NCBI GenBank assembly: GCA_020137815.1
Contig: CM035361.1
Span: forward strand, 3,320,345-3,384,344
Reading direction: 5' to 3'
DNA length: 64,000 nt
Source: Hormiphora californensis
Lineage: Eukaryota > Ctenophora > Tentaculata > Cydippida > Pleurobrachiidae
Shown here: one piece after another, positions 48,001 through 58,299 of the stretch
How positions within the stretch are numbered: position 1 is the first letter of the stretch
Layout of the letters: each line of letters opens with the position of its first letter
Notes under the pieces: generated by a model
The model's input: only the letters and a program-made list of their open reading frames with translations
Databases searched by the model: none
Told to the model about the DNA's origin: nothing
Translations under genes and position numbers: made by a program

Positions 48001-51000
48001 TATTAATATTTTGCAAATAGCGCTTATTAGCGCTAATAAGCGCTATTTAGCGCTAATTAGCGCTATTTGCAAAATATTAATAGCGCTAATTAGCGCTTAT
48101 TAGCGCTATTAATAAAATAGTTAAAGTATAAGTTGATAATAGCGCTAATTAGCGCTAATTAGCGCTATTATTAATATGGAAATAGCGCTATTTGCAGAAT
48201 ATTAATAGCGCTAATTAGCGCTTATTAGCGCTATTAATAAAATAGTTAAAGTATAAGTTGATAATAGCGCTAATTAGCGCTAATTAGCGCTATTATTAAT
48301 ATGGAAATAGCGCTAATTAGCGCTAATTAGCGCTAACTAGCGCTAATTAGCGCTAACTAGCGCTATTTGCAGAATATTAATAGCGCTAATTAGCGCTTAT
48401 TAGCACTATTAATAAAATAGTTAAAGTATAAGTTGATAATAGCGCTAATTAGCGCTAATTAGCGCTATTATTAATATGGAAATAGCGCTAATTAGCGCTT
48501 ATTAGCGCTAATTAGCGCTAACTAGCGCTATTTGCAGAATATTAATAGCGCTAATTAGCGCTTATTAGCGCTATTAATAAAATAGTTAAAGTATAAGTTG
48601 ATAATAGCGCTAATTAGCGCTAATTAGCGCTATTATTAATATGGAAATAGCGCTAATTAGCGCTAATTAGCGCTAACTAGCGCTAACTAGCGCTATTTGC
48701 AGAATATTAATAGCGCTAATTAGCGCTTATTAGCGCTATTAATAAAATAGTTAAAGTATAAGTTGATAATAGCGCTAATTAGCGCTAATTAGCGCTATTA
48801 TTAATATGGAAATAGCGCTAATTAGCGCTAACTAGCGCTATTTACAGAGAATTAATTGCGCTAATTAGCGCTTATTAGCGCTAATAATAAAATAGTTAAA
48901 GTATAAGTTGATAATAGCGCTAATTAGCGCTAATTAGCGCTATTATTAATATGGAAATAGCGCTAATTAGCGCTTATTAGCGCTAATTAGCGCTAACTAG
49001 CGCTATTTACATAATATTAATAGCGCTAATTAGCGCTTATTAGCGCTATTAATAAAATAGTTAAAGTATAAGTTGATAATAGCGCTAATTAGCGCTAATT
49101 AGCGCTATTATTAATATGGAAATAGCGCTAATTATCGCTTATTAGCGCTAATTAGCGCTAACTAGCGCTATTTGCAGAATATTAATAGCGCTAATTAGCG
49201 CTTATTAGCGCTATTAATAAAATAGTTAAAGTATAAGTTGATAATAGCGCTAATTAGCGCTAATTAGCGCTATTATTAATATGGAAATAGCGCTAGTTAG
49301 CGCTAATAAGCGCTAATTAGCGCTAATTAGCGCTATTTTCACATTATTAATAGCGCTAATTAGCGCTAGTTAGCGCTATTATCAACTTATACTTTAACTA
49401 TTTTATTAATACCGCTAATTAGCGCTAATTAGCGCTATTATTAATATGGAAATAGCGCTAATTAGCGCTTATTAGCGCTAATTAGCGCTAACTAGCGCTA
49501 TTTGCAGAATATTAATAGCGCTAATTAGCGCTTATTAGCGCTATTAATGAAATAGTTTAAGTGTAAGTTGATAATATCGCTAATTAGCGCTAATTAGCGC
49601 TATTAATAATATGGAAATAGCGCTAATTAGCGCTTATTAGCGCTAATTAGCGCTAACTAGCGATATTTGCAGAATATTAATAGCGCTAATTAGCGCTTTT
49701 TAGCGCTATTAATAAAATAGTTAACGTTTAAGTTGATAATAGCGCTAATTAGCGCTAATTAGCGCTATCAATAATATGGAAATAGCGCTTATTAGCGCTA
49801 CTTTTAAATTGTCTATAGCGCTAATCAGCGCTATTAACAAAATATACATTCATTATTTTGTGAAATGCGCTAAATAGCGCTAATTAGCGCTATTAATAAT
49901 TTGCAAATAGCGCTAGTTAGCGCTTATTAGCGCTAATAGGCGCTAATTAGTGCTAATTGCAAACTATTAATAGTGCTAATTAGCGCTTATTAGCGCTATT
50001 ATCAACTTAAACGTTTACTATTATGTTAATAGCGCTTATAAGCGCTAATTAGCGCTATTAATAATTTTCAAATAGCGCTAGTTAGCGCTTATTAGCACTT
50101 ATAAGCGCTAATTAGCGCTATTTGCAAAATGTTAATAGCGCTAATTAGCACTAATTAGCGCTATTAACAAAGTAATATACATATATTGTATTAATAGCGC
50201 TAATTAGCGCTATTTACAAATTGTTGATAGCGCTAATTAGCGCTATTTAGCGCTATTTAGCGCTTATTAGCGCTAGTTAGCGGTATATTCATATTGTTAA
50301 TAGCGCTAATTAGCGCTAATTAGCGCTAATTTGTAAATAAAAATAGGTAATCTTTAAGAAATGGCGCTAATTAGCGGTTACAGATTTTGACCAATCATAA
50401 GGATTTATTTAATCACGTGATCAACGCCAACCAATCATGGCTTAGATACGTCAAATAGCGATGTCTCTTAAATAGCGCTATTTCAAAATTTTTAGGACCG
50501 CTATTTGAATAGCGGTGTTATCAAATTTGAAATTAACACAAAATTTAGAACCGCTATTTTTCTACTAAAATAGCGCTATTTTTAAGTGCAAAAAGCGCTA
50601 AAATAGCGCTACCGCTAATTACCGCTATTTGTGACCGCTAATTAGCGCTAATTAGCGGTCACAAATAGCGCTATTTTATAAAATAGCGCTATTTTTAGCG
50701 CTTCTAACACTTTTTATAAATATCGAAATCTTAAATAGCGCTAATTAGCGCTAATTAGCGCTAATTAGCGCCCCTAAAATCGCTAATTAGCGCTATTTCC
50801 TTCGAACACCAAGAATTGGTATATTACCGTAAATCGAAAACTTGCTAATGGAAGCTTGCTAATGCTTATACTGATTGGTAACAACAAGCGTCATGTGACC
50901 TCCATGCAAGCAACAAGAAACGTAACCAGGGTGTGACAAAATCTTGTTAGCAAGATTGCAATAGGTCTAGAATTCCCTTTGTCGTACCCAGTATCACATA

Positions 51001-51243
51001 TCCGGCGTAGAGTGCAAAGAGGTTCCTGGAAAACGAAAATACATGGAATAGAGAACACATGCATTGGCTTAAAAACATGAATTTAGGTCCATTAATGAAT
51101 TTCTGCAGTTTTGGACCTGAAACTCTGTACACATATCTGGCATAAGCTCAACAACATTGTGTCAAAATTTCAGAACCATTGGAATTAAGGTGCCGGAGAA
51201 ATCTAAGATTTTAGACCCTCCCTTTTTATTGGCCCACGCGGTA
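45065..51243. mobile_element. Outer inverted-repeat element, 6.2 kb, carrying the satellite element
   Basis: TIRs of about 167 bp, 45065-45231 and 51077-51243, differ at only a few positions; both start TACCGCGTGGGCCAATAAAA and include 'tttctccggcacctta'. The flanking TA could be a 2-bp duplication. Alternatively the 12-bp string AACTGTTATTAC, present at 45056-45067 and 51267-51278, marks a longer duplication with extra sequence on the right. Unique spacers lie at 45232-45621 and 50837-51076. Removing the inner 5.2 kb element would leave an element near 1 kb. Confidence 0.82.
45630..50828. mobile_element. 5.2 kb mobile satellite: inverted-end element filled with AGCGCTAATT repeats
   Basis: Perfect 8-bp duplication GTAAATCG at 45622-45629 and 50829-50836. 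Inverted ends start GGTAATATACCAATTCTTGG and continue through 'tgttcgaaggaaatagcgct'. About 350 bp at each side are inverted copies with 'accgctatttt' variants. The interior is built from AGCGCTAATT, whose two halves (AGCGCT and AATT) are each self-complementary, so both strands read alike. Higher-order units of about 165-185 bp recur from about 48100 to 49700 ('aaatagttaaagtataagtt' linkers) and another linker type ('tattttattaatagcgc', 'atcaacttaaac') before and after. No coding frame exists. An 8-bp duplication fits hAT or P-type insertion (inference). Confidence 0.88.
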
Positions 51244-51801
51244 CTATACCTAGTAATATATATTGTAACTGTTATTACAGTTCTTGTAACTCACTGCATC
51301 ACAGACTTGAGAGGAGCTCATAGAGGACAATATGATATGTTACATATTCAAGTAACAATTAACAAGAGATCCAAGAAGGCTTCAACATATTATTCAAGCT
51401 GCTGCTGCTGGAGGTTCAAACAATCCAAAATGAGATAAATAGTTTCAGTGGCAACGGAGATGGTTACCATGGCAACGAAGTTGCCAGTTGGTTACCATAG
51501 CAACCAAAAATAGTCAGATGAGAGATATTCAGACATGGATCAAGTGGAAGATGTATTTAAAAAGATACAAAGAAAGATATCTAGATACACAGAACTGACA
51601 CAGGTAGACATGATTATACACAAACGAGAAAAGAACAGACTGAGCTGCAATTGAATCATTAAATCCTCAATTTATTAATTGCGGTTCATTAGCCTGCCGT
51701 TAATTTTCAGCGGTTCCATTTTATATACTACTTTTGACTACCCAAAATTTAAAATTTATAATTGTATGACTTTTCAAAAGTTTATCTACTTAAACACTTA
51801 C

Positions 51802-52665
51802 CAACCCGGGGGGCTGTCTGGCGGCGCCAACCCGATCTGAGCAAAATACGAGGTCTAGCGCCGCCGACCCCATCTGAGGACTGAGCGCGAATCAAAACGA
51901 GGTCTAGCGCCAACATACAACAGCTGGGACAAGAAGAACTAGGTTTCGAAACTAAAATTAAAAGTACCAAACTCACAAGCAATGCCAAGGGTCACACATG
52001 AACTAGGCTCAACAGACAACAAGGATCGCTCAACAACGAAAAAAGAAAAGGGGAAGAGATACGTGACGTGTGTTCGCGATTAAATTACACGCGCGCGGCG
52101 TGAACTGCACGTGCGGATTTTTTTCAACTTCAAGAGGCCAGGAGAAGTGCTGACAAGCGCGGAAGGATGGCACACCATGACACACACAATCGCGTCATCA
52201 ATCAGACAGTACAGTATCAAATTAGTTAGTACCTGTTTGAATGAGTAGAGTGGTGCTAGAGGAAAGAAGCTGGCCATTTTGGTCCTGGATCGATGGCAGA
52301 TTGAGCTTCGATAGGTCTCTGAAGCTACCTGAAGTTAAACACGAATTTTAAACTCATCTTATCAAATTCCAAGACACCGCACTGACAGTGTAGCGAAAGA
52401 AAAAGATAGAATTGGGTAGTGGGTACCTCCACGAGAGAGGGGGAAGGCATGGGCTGCACCATTTCCATTTGGTTTTAGTCTATCGGACAAAGATCTGGAG
52501 AGACTTCGACCCACTGCAAAAACAAAAAGATGAAACCACTATAAGGAGGACACTACTTTAAGATGTTATTGTTAGTATCTGGGTATATAGACCTGGTAGT
52601 TGAAGTGTTGCGTCTGTGAGAGGCGGTGGGATTGGGGCCGTAACGGACGTCTTTCTACGAGACAT
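51802..52665 (-). CDS. Gene of unknown function, four 5' exons
   Basis: Minus-strand exons: 52665-52593, 52513-52427, 52328-52233 and 51951-51802. Every junction is phase 1 and consistent, with acceptors 'tttgcag', 'cttcag' and 'attttag' and donors GTCTAT, GTACCC, GTACTA and GTAAGT. The start ATG gives MSRRKTSVTAPIPPPLTD, then a Ser/Arg-rich exon (GRSLSRSLSDRLKPNGNG), then LSKLNLPSIQDQNGQLLSS, then a Cys/Arg-containing exon. The fourth exon is made largely of two 'ggcgctagacctcg' repeats and a 'ctcagatggggtcg' phrase also found at 61980-62000, so it may be an exonised repeat. A possible terminal exon at 51025-50994 fits in phase and would add TSLHSTPDM and a stop, but it lies inside the 45065-51243 element, so I leave it out. 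No domain is recognised. Confidence 0.58.
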
Positions 52666-53467
52666 AGTGCAGTTCTGAGAGGGATCAGAAAGTGTCAGAG
52701 AACAATCATGTGAGCACACACAGTAGTTGAGCAACACCCCTTACTGATTACTGATTACTGAAGTTAAAGTAATAGCTCACAGCTCAAGAATGACTGAAAA
52801 ATGCTTGAATTCACTGTACTAGGCAATCAGTGATTCAGTGCTTCCAATCAGTTCACGGCCTGAAGCTGACATCCCCTCTCCCGATCTATCTATCGCAGTC
52901 TCTCTCACGCTGTATTTGTCTCTCACAGTCTTCCTCGCTCTCTCGATCACTCTCTCTCTCTCTCTCTCTCACTCTCTCCACATGTGTGACAGAAATGTGA
53001 TCAATTTTCATTTGTAGAAGTTGATCGAGTTCAGATTTATTAATCACACGTGTGCCTCCAACTATAATAACACGTGGTCTCTCTAACCTGAACCATATAT
53101 GCCAGCTGCTGTACCAGCTGATTTCCATGCATAATATGCGCCAATGGAGCCAAGATTGACCCCATTAATTTCCATTTTCCTTGGGTTGCATGACACTGTG
53201 ACAATTCAACATTTCTCCAATCGTTTTTGATTTAGATAGAGAAAGAAAGAACTTGATTTTGAGAAGATCAACCTGCAATAAAAGGTCTACTGAACGTACT
53301 GAAGACCGGTCGACAAATATACCCCGAGTTCTTTCCTTCTTATTTACAATTAATTTAGTCAGTTGGTTTGTTGCTGAGAGGTCTCTCAAATAAAAAGGAC
53401 AGAGGATAGAACACTTTTAAATTCATATATAACAACACGATCGCGTCGAAACACATATCACTCCAGG

Positions 53468-54053
53468 GTGGGCGGACTCTAGTGCTAACGGACTCTTTAT
53501 CTAAATTCAAGGCAGACTCTATATCTAAAAGCGGACTCTTTATCTACAGTTAGACTTTGAAAAAAATTTAGATAAAGAGTCCGCCCAGTGTAGACTTTTT
53601 AGATATAGAGTCCGCACTGTGTAGACTTTTTAGACATAGAGTCCCCTGGTACATTTTGGCGCCAAATCCCCCAACCCGGACTGTATGTCTAAAATCCTAA
53701 ACCAACCCAAAACCTAACCCTAACCATCACCCTAACCCTAACCTCGAACCCAAATAATGGCCCTAACACTTCTCAATTAGTATAGAGGTACAGCAAACTC
53801 TCGTTTCCGGCCTGACGGCCGAAATCTCGAGTTCGCTGAGAATGGCGGACTCTATATCTAATTTAGATTTATGTAGATATAGAGTCCGCTCTTTGTAGAC
53901 TTTTTAGATAAAGAGTCCGCCCTGTTTAGACTTTTTAGAGATAGAGTCCTCCTAGAGTTTAGACTTATTTGGACTCTTTATCTAAATCTAAATTTAGATA
54001 TAGAGTCCACTGTAGACTTAGAGTGTAGCACTAGAGTCCGCACACCATCACCA
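53468..54053. mobile_element. 586-bp foldback with 9-bp target duplication
   Basis: CACTCCAGG occurs at 53459-53467 and 54054-54062. Ends are 'gtgggcggactctagtgcta' and the complement of 'tagcactagagtccgcacac'. Inside, 'gcggactctatatct' and its complement 'agatatagagtccgc' recur at least ten times in both orientations. The centre contains telomere-type repeats. No coding capacity. The duplication length (8 or 9 bp) leaves hAT or Mutator-like as options. Confidence 0.82.
53711..53743. repeat. Interstitial telomere-type repeats
   Basis: CCTAACCCTAACC followed by CCCTAACCCTAACC, five CCCTAA-type units with one interruption. TTAGGG is the usual metazoan telomere repeat. The patch is short and internal. 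Confidence 0.75.
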
Positions 54054-54282
54054 CACTCCAGGTGCCGAATATATTTTGTATTTCACTTCTCCCCTAATTT
54101 TTACAATCGAGGCAGTAGACAATATAATTTTGCAAATAATTAACTCTATGCGTAGTATATTAATTTCTCTCAAATATAAGTTTTGGAGTAAGATTATAAT
54201 GTATGAATATAACAAAAGCTTCCTAAACACACATTTTTATTCTTCTCAACTTGACCAGCTTCACAGAGCTTTACATCAGTTC

Positions 54283-54391
54283 CAGGAACCGACCGAACCA
54301 AGTAAACAACCAATCAGAACTCGTGATTTAGGTCACGTGACTGATTATCAGCCAATCAGGCACATGTATTTCCTGATTCGGTCGGTTCATG
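54283..54391 (-). mobile_element. hAT-type MITE copy 4
   Basis: 109 bp, reverse orientation relative to copy 3, starting CAGGAACCGACCGAA and ending 'cggtcggttcatg' (one base off the consensus 'ttcctg'). The central TCACGTGAC is kept. The 8-bp flanks (atcagttc and gttcatat) do not match, so this copy is older or rearranged. Confidence 0.88.
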
Positions 54392-54508
54392 GTTCATATA
54401 TGGCACGTTTCACCCCCATACATGCAGCACACGAGCTTGTCTAGTTTGAACACGACCCTCCAGCAATTCTAGGGAAATTAGCTGAAACCTCGCGCCCTAA
54501 CATGGTAT

Positions 54509-54563
54509 TTGGTGACATAGACCGAGATTGAGCAGGGGTCGCGCCAGGTGTCTATGTCACCAA
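54509..54563. mobile_element. Short palindromic element, TTGGTGAC family, copy 3
   Basis: 55 bp, ends 'ttggtgacatagacc' and 'ggtgtctatgtcaccaa'. Perfect 9-bp duplication ACATGGTAT at 54500-54508 and 54564-54572. It lacks the left 'tggcgcgacc' half of the core seen in copy 1. Confidence 0.87.
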
Positions 54564-54639
54564 ACATGGTATGTGGGAGGTGAAGGAGGTAGTACATTAT
54601 ACCGAGTCATCATAATCATATAGCAGATTTCAAGAGAGT

Positions 54640-54722
54640 TAACTTCACATGTTAACTTCATGTTAACTTCACACGTTAACTTCACATAAGTGTTAACTTC
54701 ACATTATAAGTTAACTTCACAC
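54640..54722. repeat. GTTAACTTCACA tandem repeats
   Basis: Six 'gttaacttcac' units at variable 11-22 bp spacing. Each has the palindrome GTTAAC. Confidence 0.8.
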
Positions 54723-55007
54723 AAACATTTTCTACGCTAGACCAGTCTTTAAAATCAGTCGCCCCTCACATCATAATATATTGTCTCTTTTGAAGTCCGA
54801 AGATCAGATATAATGCTGTATTTTCGATCACCAATTAGAACCTCAAGCAGTGGTTTCATTTCCGTCTTATTTTCTCCGCATAGGGCTGATGACATATCGG
54901 GTTGTTGATATATAGCGCGATATTATTTCATGTTTTGTTATCTCGTGTTGTGTTTGAGAGACCCGCAACTCTTCACTTGTTGCAGGAGTGGGTGGTGATG
55001 ATGGTGC

Positions 55008-58000
55008 TCATTCACATCCGCAGCTCTCCACGACCATCTGGTGGTACACCTTCACCTGGCAGGAGAGTGGGTTTAGTAAAAGAAGAGGAGAGAGTGGTGT
55101 TGATAAAATAGGGGTAAGCTGGGGTGTGATAGGGTGTGATAGGGGGTGATAGGGTGTGATAGGGGGTGTGGTAGGGTGTGATAGGGGGTGTGATAGGGGA
55201 TGTGATAAGGGGTGTGATAAGGGGTGTGATAGGGGATGTGATAGGGGGTGTGATAGGGTGTGTGATAGGGTGTGATAGGTTAATAGTTTATAGTTGAGCT
55301 GGAGTGGGGAGAAGTCTAAACAACAAAACTAAAAAAGCCTCAACACACCGTGACCGACTCAAAAAAATCTTAGCATCTGGTGAAACACCTGCATTAGCTC
55401 AGCGAATCGCAGCTGGTGAAAGGAGGTTTCTCCGCGTGAATTTGTTATTGCACGAACCTGGAAGTTGTTATTGGTATTCAGGATGATGGAGAGAGACTTC
55501 AGTTTAGTGGGGGAACAACAAGGTTTAGGAATACTCGGGTACATCGACTCCATCACCGCCTGAAATGTTAGAAATTACAACTTCTATATTTTCTGTAGAA
55601 GACTGGGGATTGATATGTTTGTTCACCAAATAGCAAGAGAGGTGGAGGATCTAAAGAAGTTTTAGCTAGAAATTACAACTTCTATTTCTGTATCCGGTTT
55701 GATTGTACTGTTTCTCTAGCGGGGCGTAAAGTGGGGAGGGAGCCAAGGAGGGTAGTGGTCGGAGGGGGGGGGGGGGGGGGGGGGGGGTCGGAGGGGGAGT
55801 GGATGGGCCCCGGGGCACTTGCCAGTGCAGTGATGTACACCTTATTTTATTATTGATGAGAATATTATATAATGATTTGATTTGATTAGCTTTGATTGAT
55901 TGTTACTGAGAACAATTTAATTTTAAGATCTAGAAGTATGATTTCATATTCTTTCACCGACGACAGACAGAAGACGATCTGGTGGTGATTCCGAAAGGAT
56001 GATCCGGCACTATGCTGTCTCGCCTGTTCGGCGAGACTTGGCTGTGTGACTGTTTACAGTCCCAGATGAGTGGTCCAAACCAAACCAAACCAAACTGTTC
56101 GCATAAATAAAAGAAAGAATGTCTGAACAAGGTGATGATATTGTGACCAGGTGCAGGCCCAGGAAAACCCATTTGTCAGAAGTATTTTACCTGAAGATAT
56201 GCGTGGTTGGTAACTTTAGAGTTTTGTGACACTACATTCGTTATTCCGCATTCCCCTGAGCACATGAAGGCATCAAAACCACGGGGTGCTACTATCCACC
56301 TCCAGCCCAGTGACCTGCAGGGGGATAAAAATTGAAAAGGGGTGATGCAATAAAACCTTGGTGAGAAAGGGCTCAACAAATGAAATCAGTCTCAAATCAA
56401 TAGGAATAAGAGACCTGCGGAGGGTTAAAAAGGGGGACAGGGGGTGATGACTGATGAAACCAATCACAAATCAGTATGCCACGATAGACCATTCTACCAG
56501 TTACTCAATCTACTGCTAGGCACCTATCACCATTCACTACCGCAAAGAGCAGGAAATGCAGAGCTATGAATCATAGTATGATCGGGGGCACCCACTATTC
56601 GATAAGCTGCTCCAACTTACGTGAAATCGATGTAGAGAGCCCGCTTCTGGCAGGCAGTGGATGACGTATCATAGGTGGTAGACTCATCAAACTGTCGGGA
56701 GTCTCTCGTGTCTCTCTCATCCTTTGGCGGACTGTAATCATCCATCACGTATGTTATCAGGGATGGCTGGATGGAGGATTGGGGGGTTAGGGGAGGATTG
56801 GGGGGAGGATTGGGGGGTTAGGGGATGGGAGGATTGGGGGGTTAGGGGATGGGAGGATTGGGGGGTTAGGGGATGGGTGAAGGGAGGATTGGGGGGTTAG
56901 GGGAGGATTGGGGGTGAGGATTGGGGGTTAGGGGATGGGTGAGAGGAGAATTGGGGGGGGGGGTTAGGGTATGGGTGAGGGGAGGAGGGGGGTTAGGGAT
57001 GGGTGAGGGGAGGATGGGGGTTAGTGGATGGGTGAGGGAAGGATTGGGGGGTTAGGGTGATGGGTTGAGGGCGGATTGGGGGGTACGGTCTTGGGCGAGG
57101 GGAGGATTGGGGGTTAGGGGAGATGGCTGGAGGGAGGATTGGGGGGGTAGGGGACAGCTGGAGGGGAGGATTGGGGGGTAGGGGATGGGCGAGGGCCGGG
57201 GGGTAGGGGATGGCTGTGAGGTGAGATTGGGGGTTCGTGGATGGCTGGAGGTGGAGGATTTGGGTGGGTTAGGGGATGGGTGTGCCGGGGAGGCATTGAG
57301 GGTTTAGGGGATGGGGTGAGGGGAGGATTTGGGGGTTAGGGGATGGGTGAGGGGAGGATTTGGGGGGTTGGAGGATGGGTGAGGGAGGAGGGGGGGGGGT
57401 TAGTCGGAATGGGTGAGGGGAGGATTTGGGGGGTTAGGGTAGGTCTGGATGGGGGACGGATTTGGGGGTTGGAGTGATTGGTGTGAGGGAGTAGGATGGG
57501 GGGTTAGGGGATGGCTGGAGGGAGGATTGGGGGTTAGGGGATGGGTTAGGGGAGGATTGGGGGGTTAGGGGATGGGTGAGGGGAGGATTGGGGGGTTAGG
57601 GGATGGCTGGAGGGGAGGATTGGGGGGTTAGGGGTTGGCTGGAGGGGAGGATTGGGGGGTTAGGGGATGCGTGAGGGGAGGATTGGGGGGTTAGGGGAGG
57701 ATTGGGGGGTTAGGGGATGGGTTTGGGGAGGATTGGGGGTTAGGGGATGGGTGAGGGGAGGATTGGGGGGTAAGGTATGGGTGTGGGCCAGGGGGGGTTA
57801 GGGTATCATGGGTGAGTAGGAGAGGCCAAGGGAAGGAAGAGGATTTGGGAGGGAACGGGGTCGAGGGAAGAATGAAGTCAGTCCGGTCAGTCTTCCTTTT
57901 TGCTTCTAGATAACACAAATTACAAAACGAACTGTCTTCTTACCGGTCTGCCCCGGGATCGGGTGAATCGAATTCCTCTCGAGGAAGGAGACACCTCCAC

Positions 58001-58299
58001 AGGGTTTATTGGGGTAAACGCCACCCGGTGAAGGTGTTTTTGTTGTTTTTTTTTTTTAGGAGGGTTTTTGTTGGTGGTCGTTGGGGTTTTTTTTTTTTTG
58101 TTTTGGTGTTGTTTGTTTGTTTTTTTGTTGGTTGATGTGGGGGTGGTGGTATGAGACGCATTCTTGTACGAAGGTTTGAAAACGGTTGGGCGTGGAGATG
58201 ACCAGTAGTTGTCACCCAGTTTCGAGAGGCTTATCTCCCAACCCTCCCGGGCAATCAAGTCTTCCCAAAACTTTACATGTGGCAATTTGCACAAGGACC
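55008..58299 (-). CDS. TGF-beta superfamily ligand, 3' part of the gene (propeptide end plus mature cystine knot)
   Basis: Secreted dimeric growth factor that acts through type I and II Ser/Thr kinase receptors and SMADs. Minus-strand exons: 58299-57944 (phase 1 in, 0 out), 56766-56621 (0 in, 2 out), 56314-56191 (2 in, 0 out), 55559-55458 and 55055-55008, with exact frame agreement at each junction. All seven knot cysteines are present: ACQKRALYIDF, DAFMCSGEC, PKPCCSPTKL and VVESCGCE, followed by a stop at 55008-55010. The hallmark LGWRWIVAPRGFDAF and TNHAYLQ are intact, and the dimer-forming Cys of the CC pair is kept. YIDF..LGWRWI resembles TGF-beta proper, while CSGEC resembles BMP/GDF/activin, so the subgroup is open. 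LITYVMDDY ends the propeptide. The cleavage site is probably the RDTR just before DSRQF. The first exon shown includes a Lys/Asn/Thr-rich low-complexity stretch. The signal-peptide exon is not identified upstream. The donor after NNNFQ is GTTCGT, which is weak. Confidence 0.93.
55125..55285. repeat. TGTGATAGGGG minisatellite in the last intron of the TGF-beta gene
   Basis: About twelve copies of 'gtgatagggggt' and 'gtgataagggg' variants, 11-15 bp. It lies in the 402-bp intron between the last two exons, on the C-rich side as read on the coding strand. Confidence 0.88.
56768..57830. repeat. 1 kb G-rich minisatellite in a TGF-beta gene intron
   Basis: About 25-30 diverged copies of a roughly 31-35 bp unit made of GGGTTAGGGGATGGG, 'tgaggggaggattgggg' and variants. 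Every unit has several runs of four or more G, so quadruplex structure is likely. It ends right beside the acceptor of exon 56766-56621: on the coding strand the C-rich copies supply the pyrimidine tract 'ccaatcctccatccag'. Copies at 57180-57480 are noisier than the rest. Confidence 0.92.
58028..58150. other. G/T-only stretch inside the TGF-beta propeptide exon
   Basis: About 120 bases of almost only G and T, with T runs up to 13. On the coding strand it reads as Thr, Lys, Asn and Pro codons (TNKKTNKQHQNKKKK) and keeps frame. It may be genuine low complexity, an unrecognised intron piece or a base-calling fault. Confidence 0.6.

Noticed and set aside
50994-51025. Possible terminal exon of the gene starting at 52665
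   Set aside because: It fits in phase with a good acceptor, but it lies inside the 45065-51243 inverted-repeat element and offers only ten codons in that frame. A chance match is more likely.
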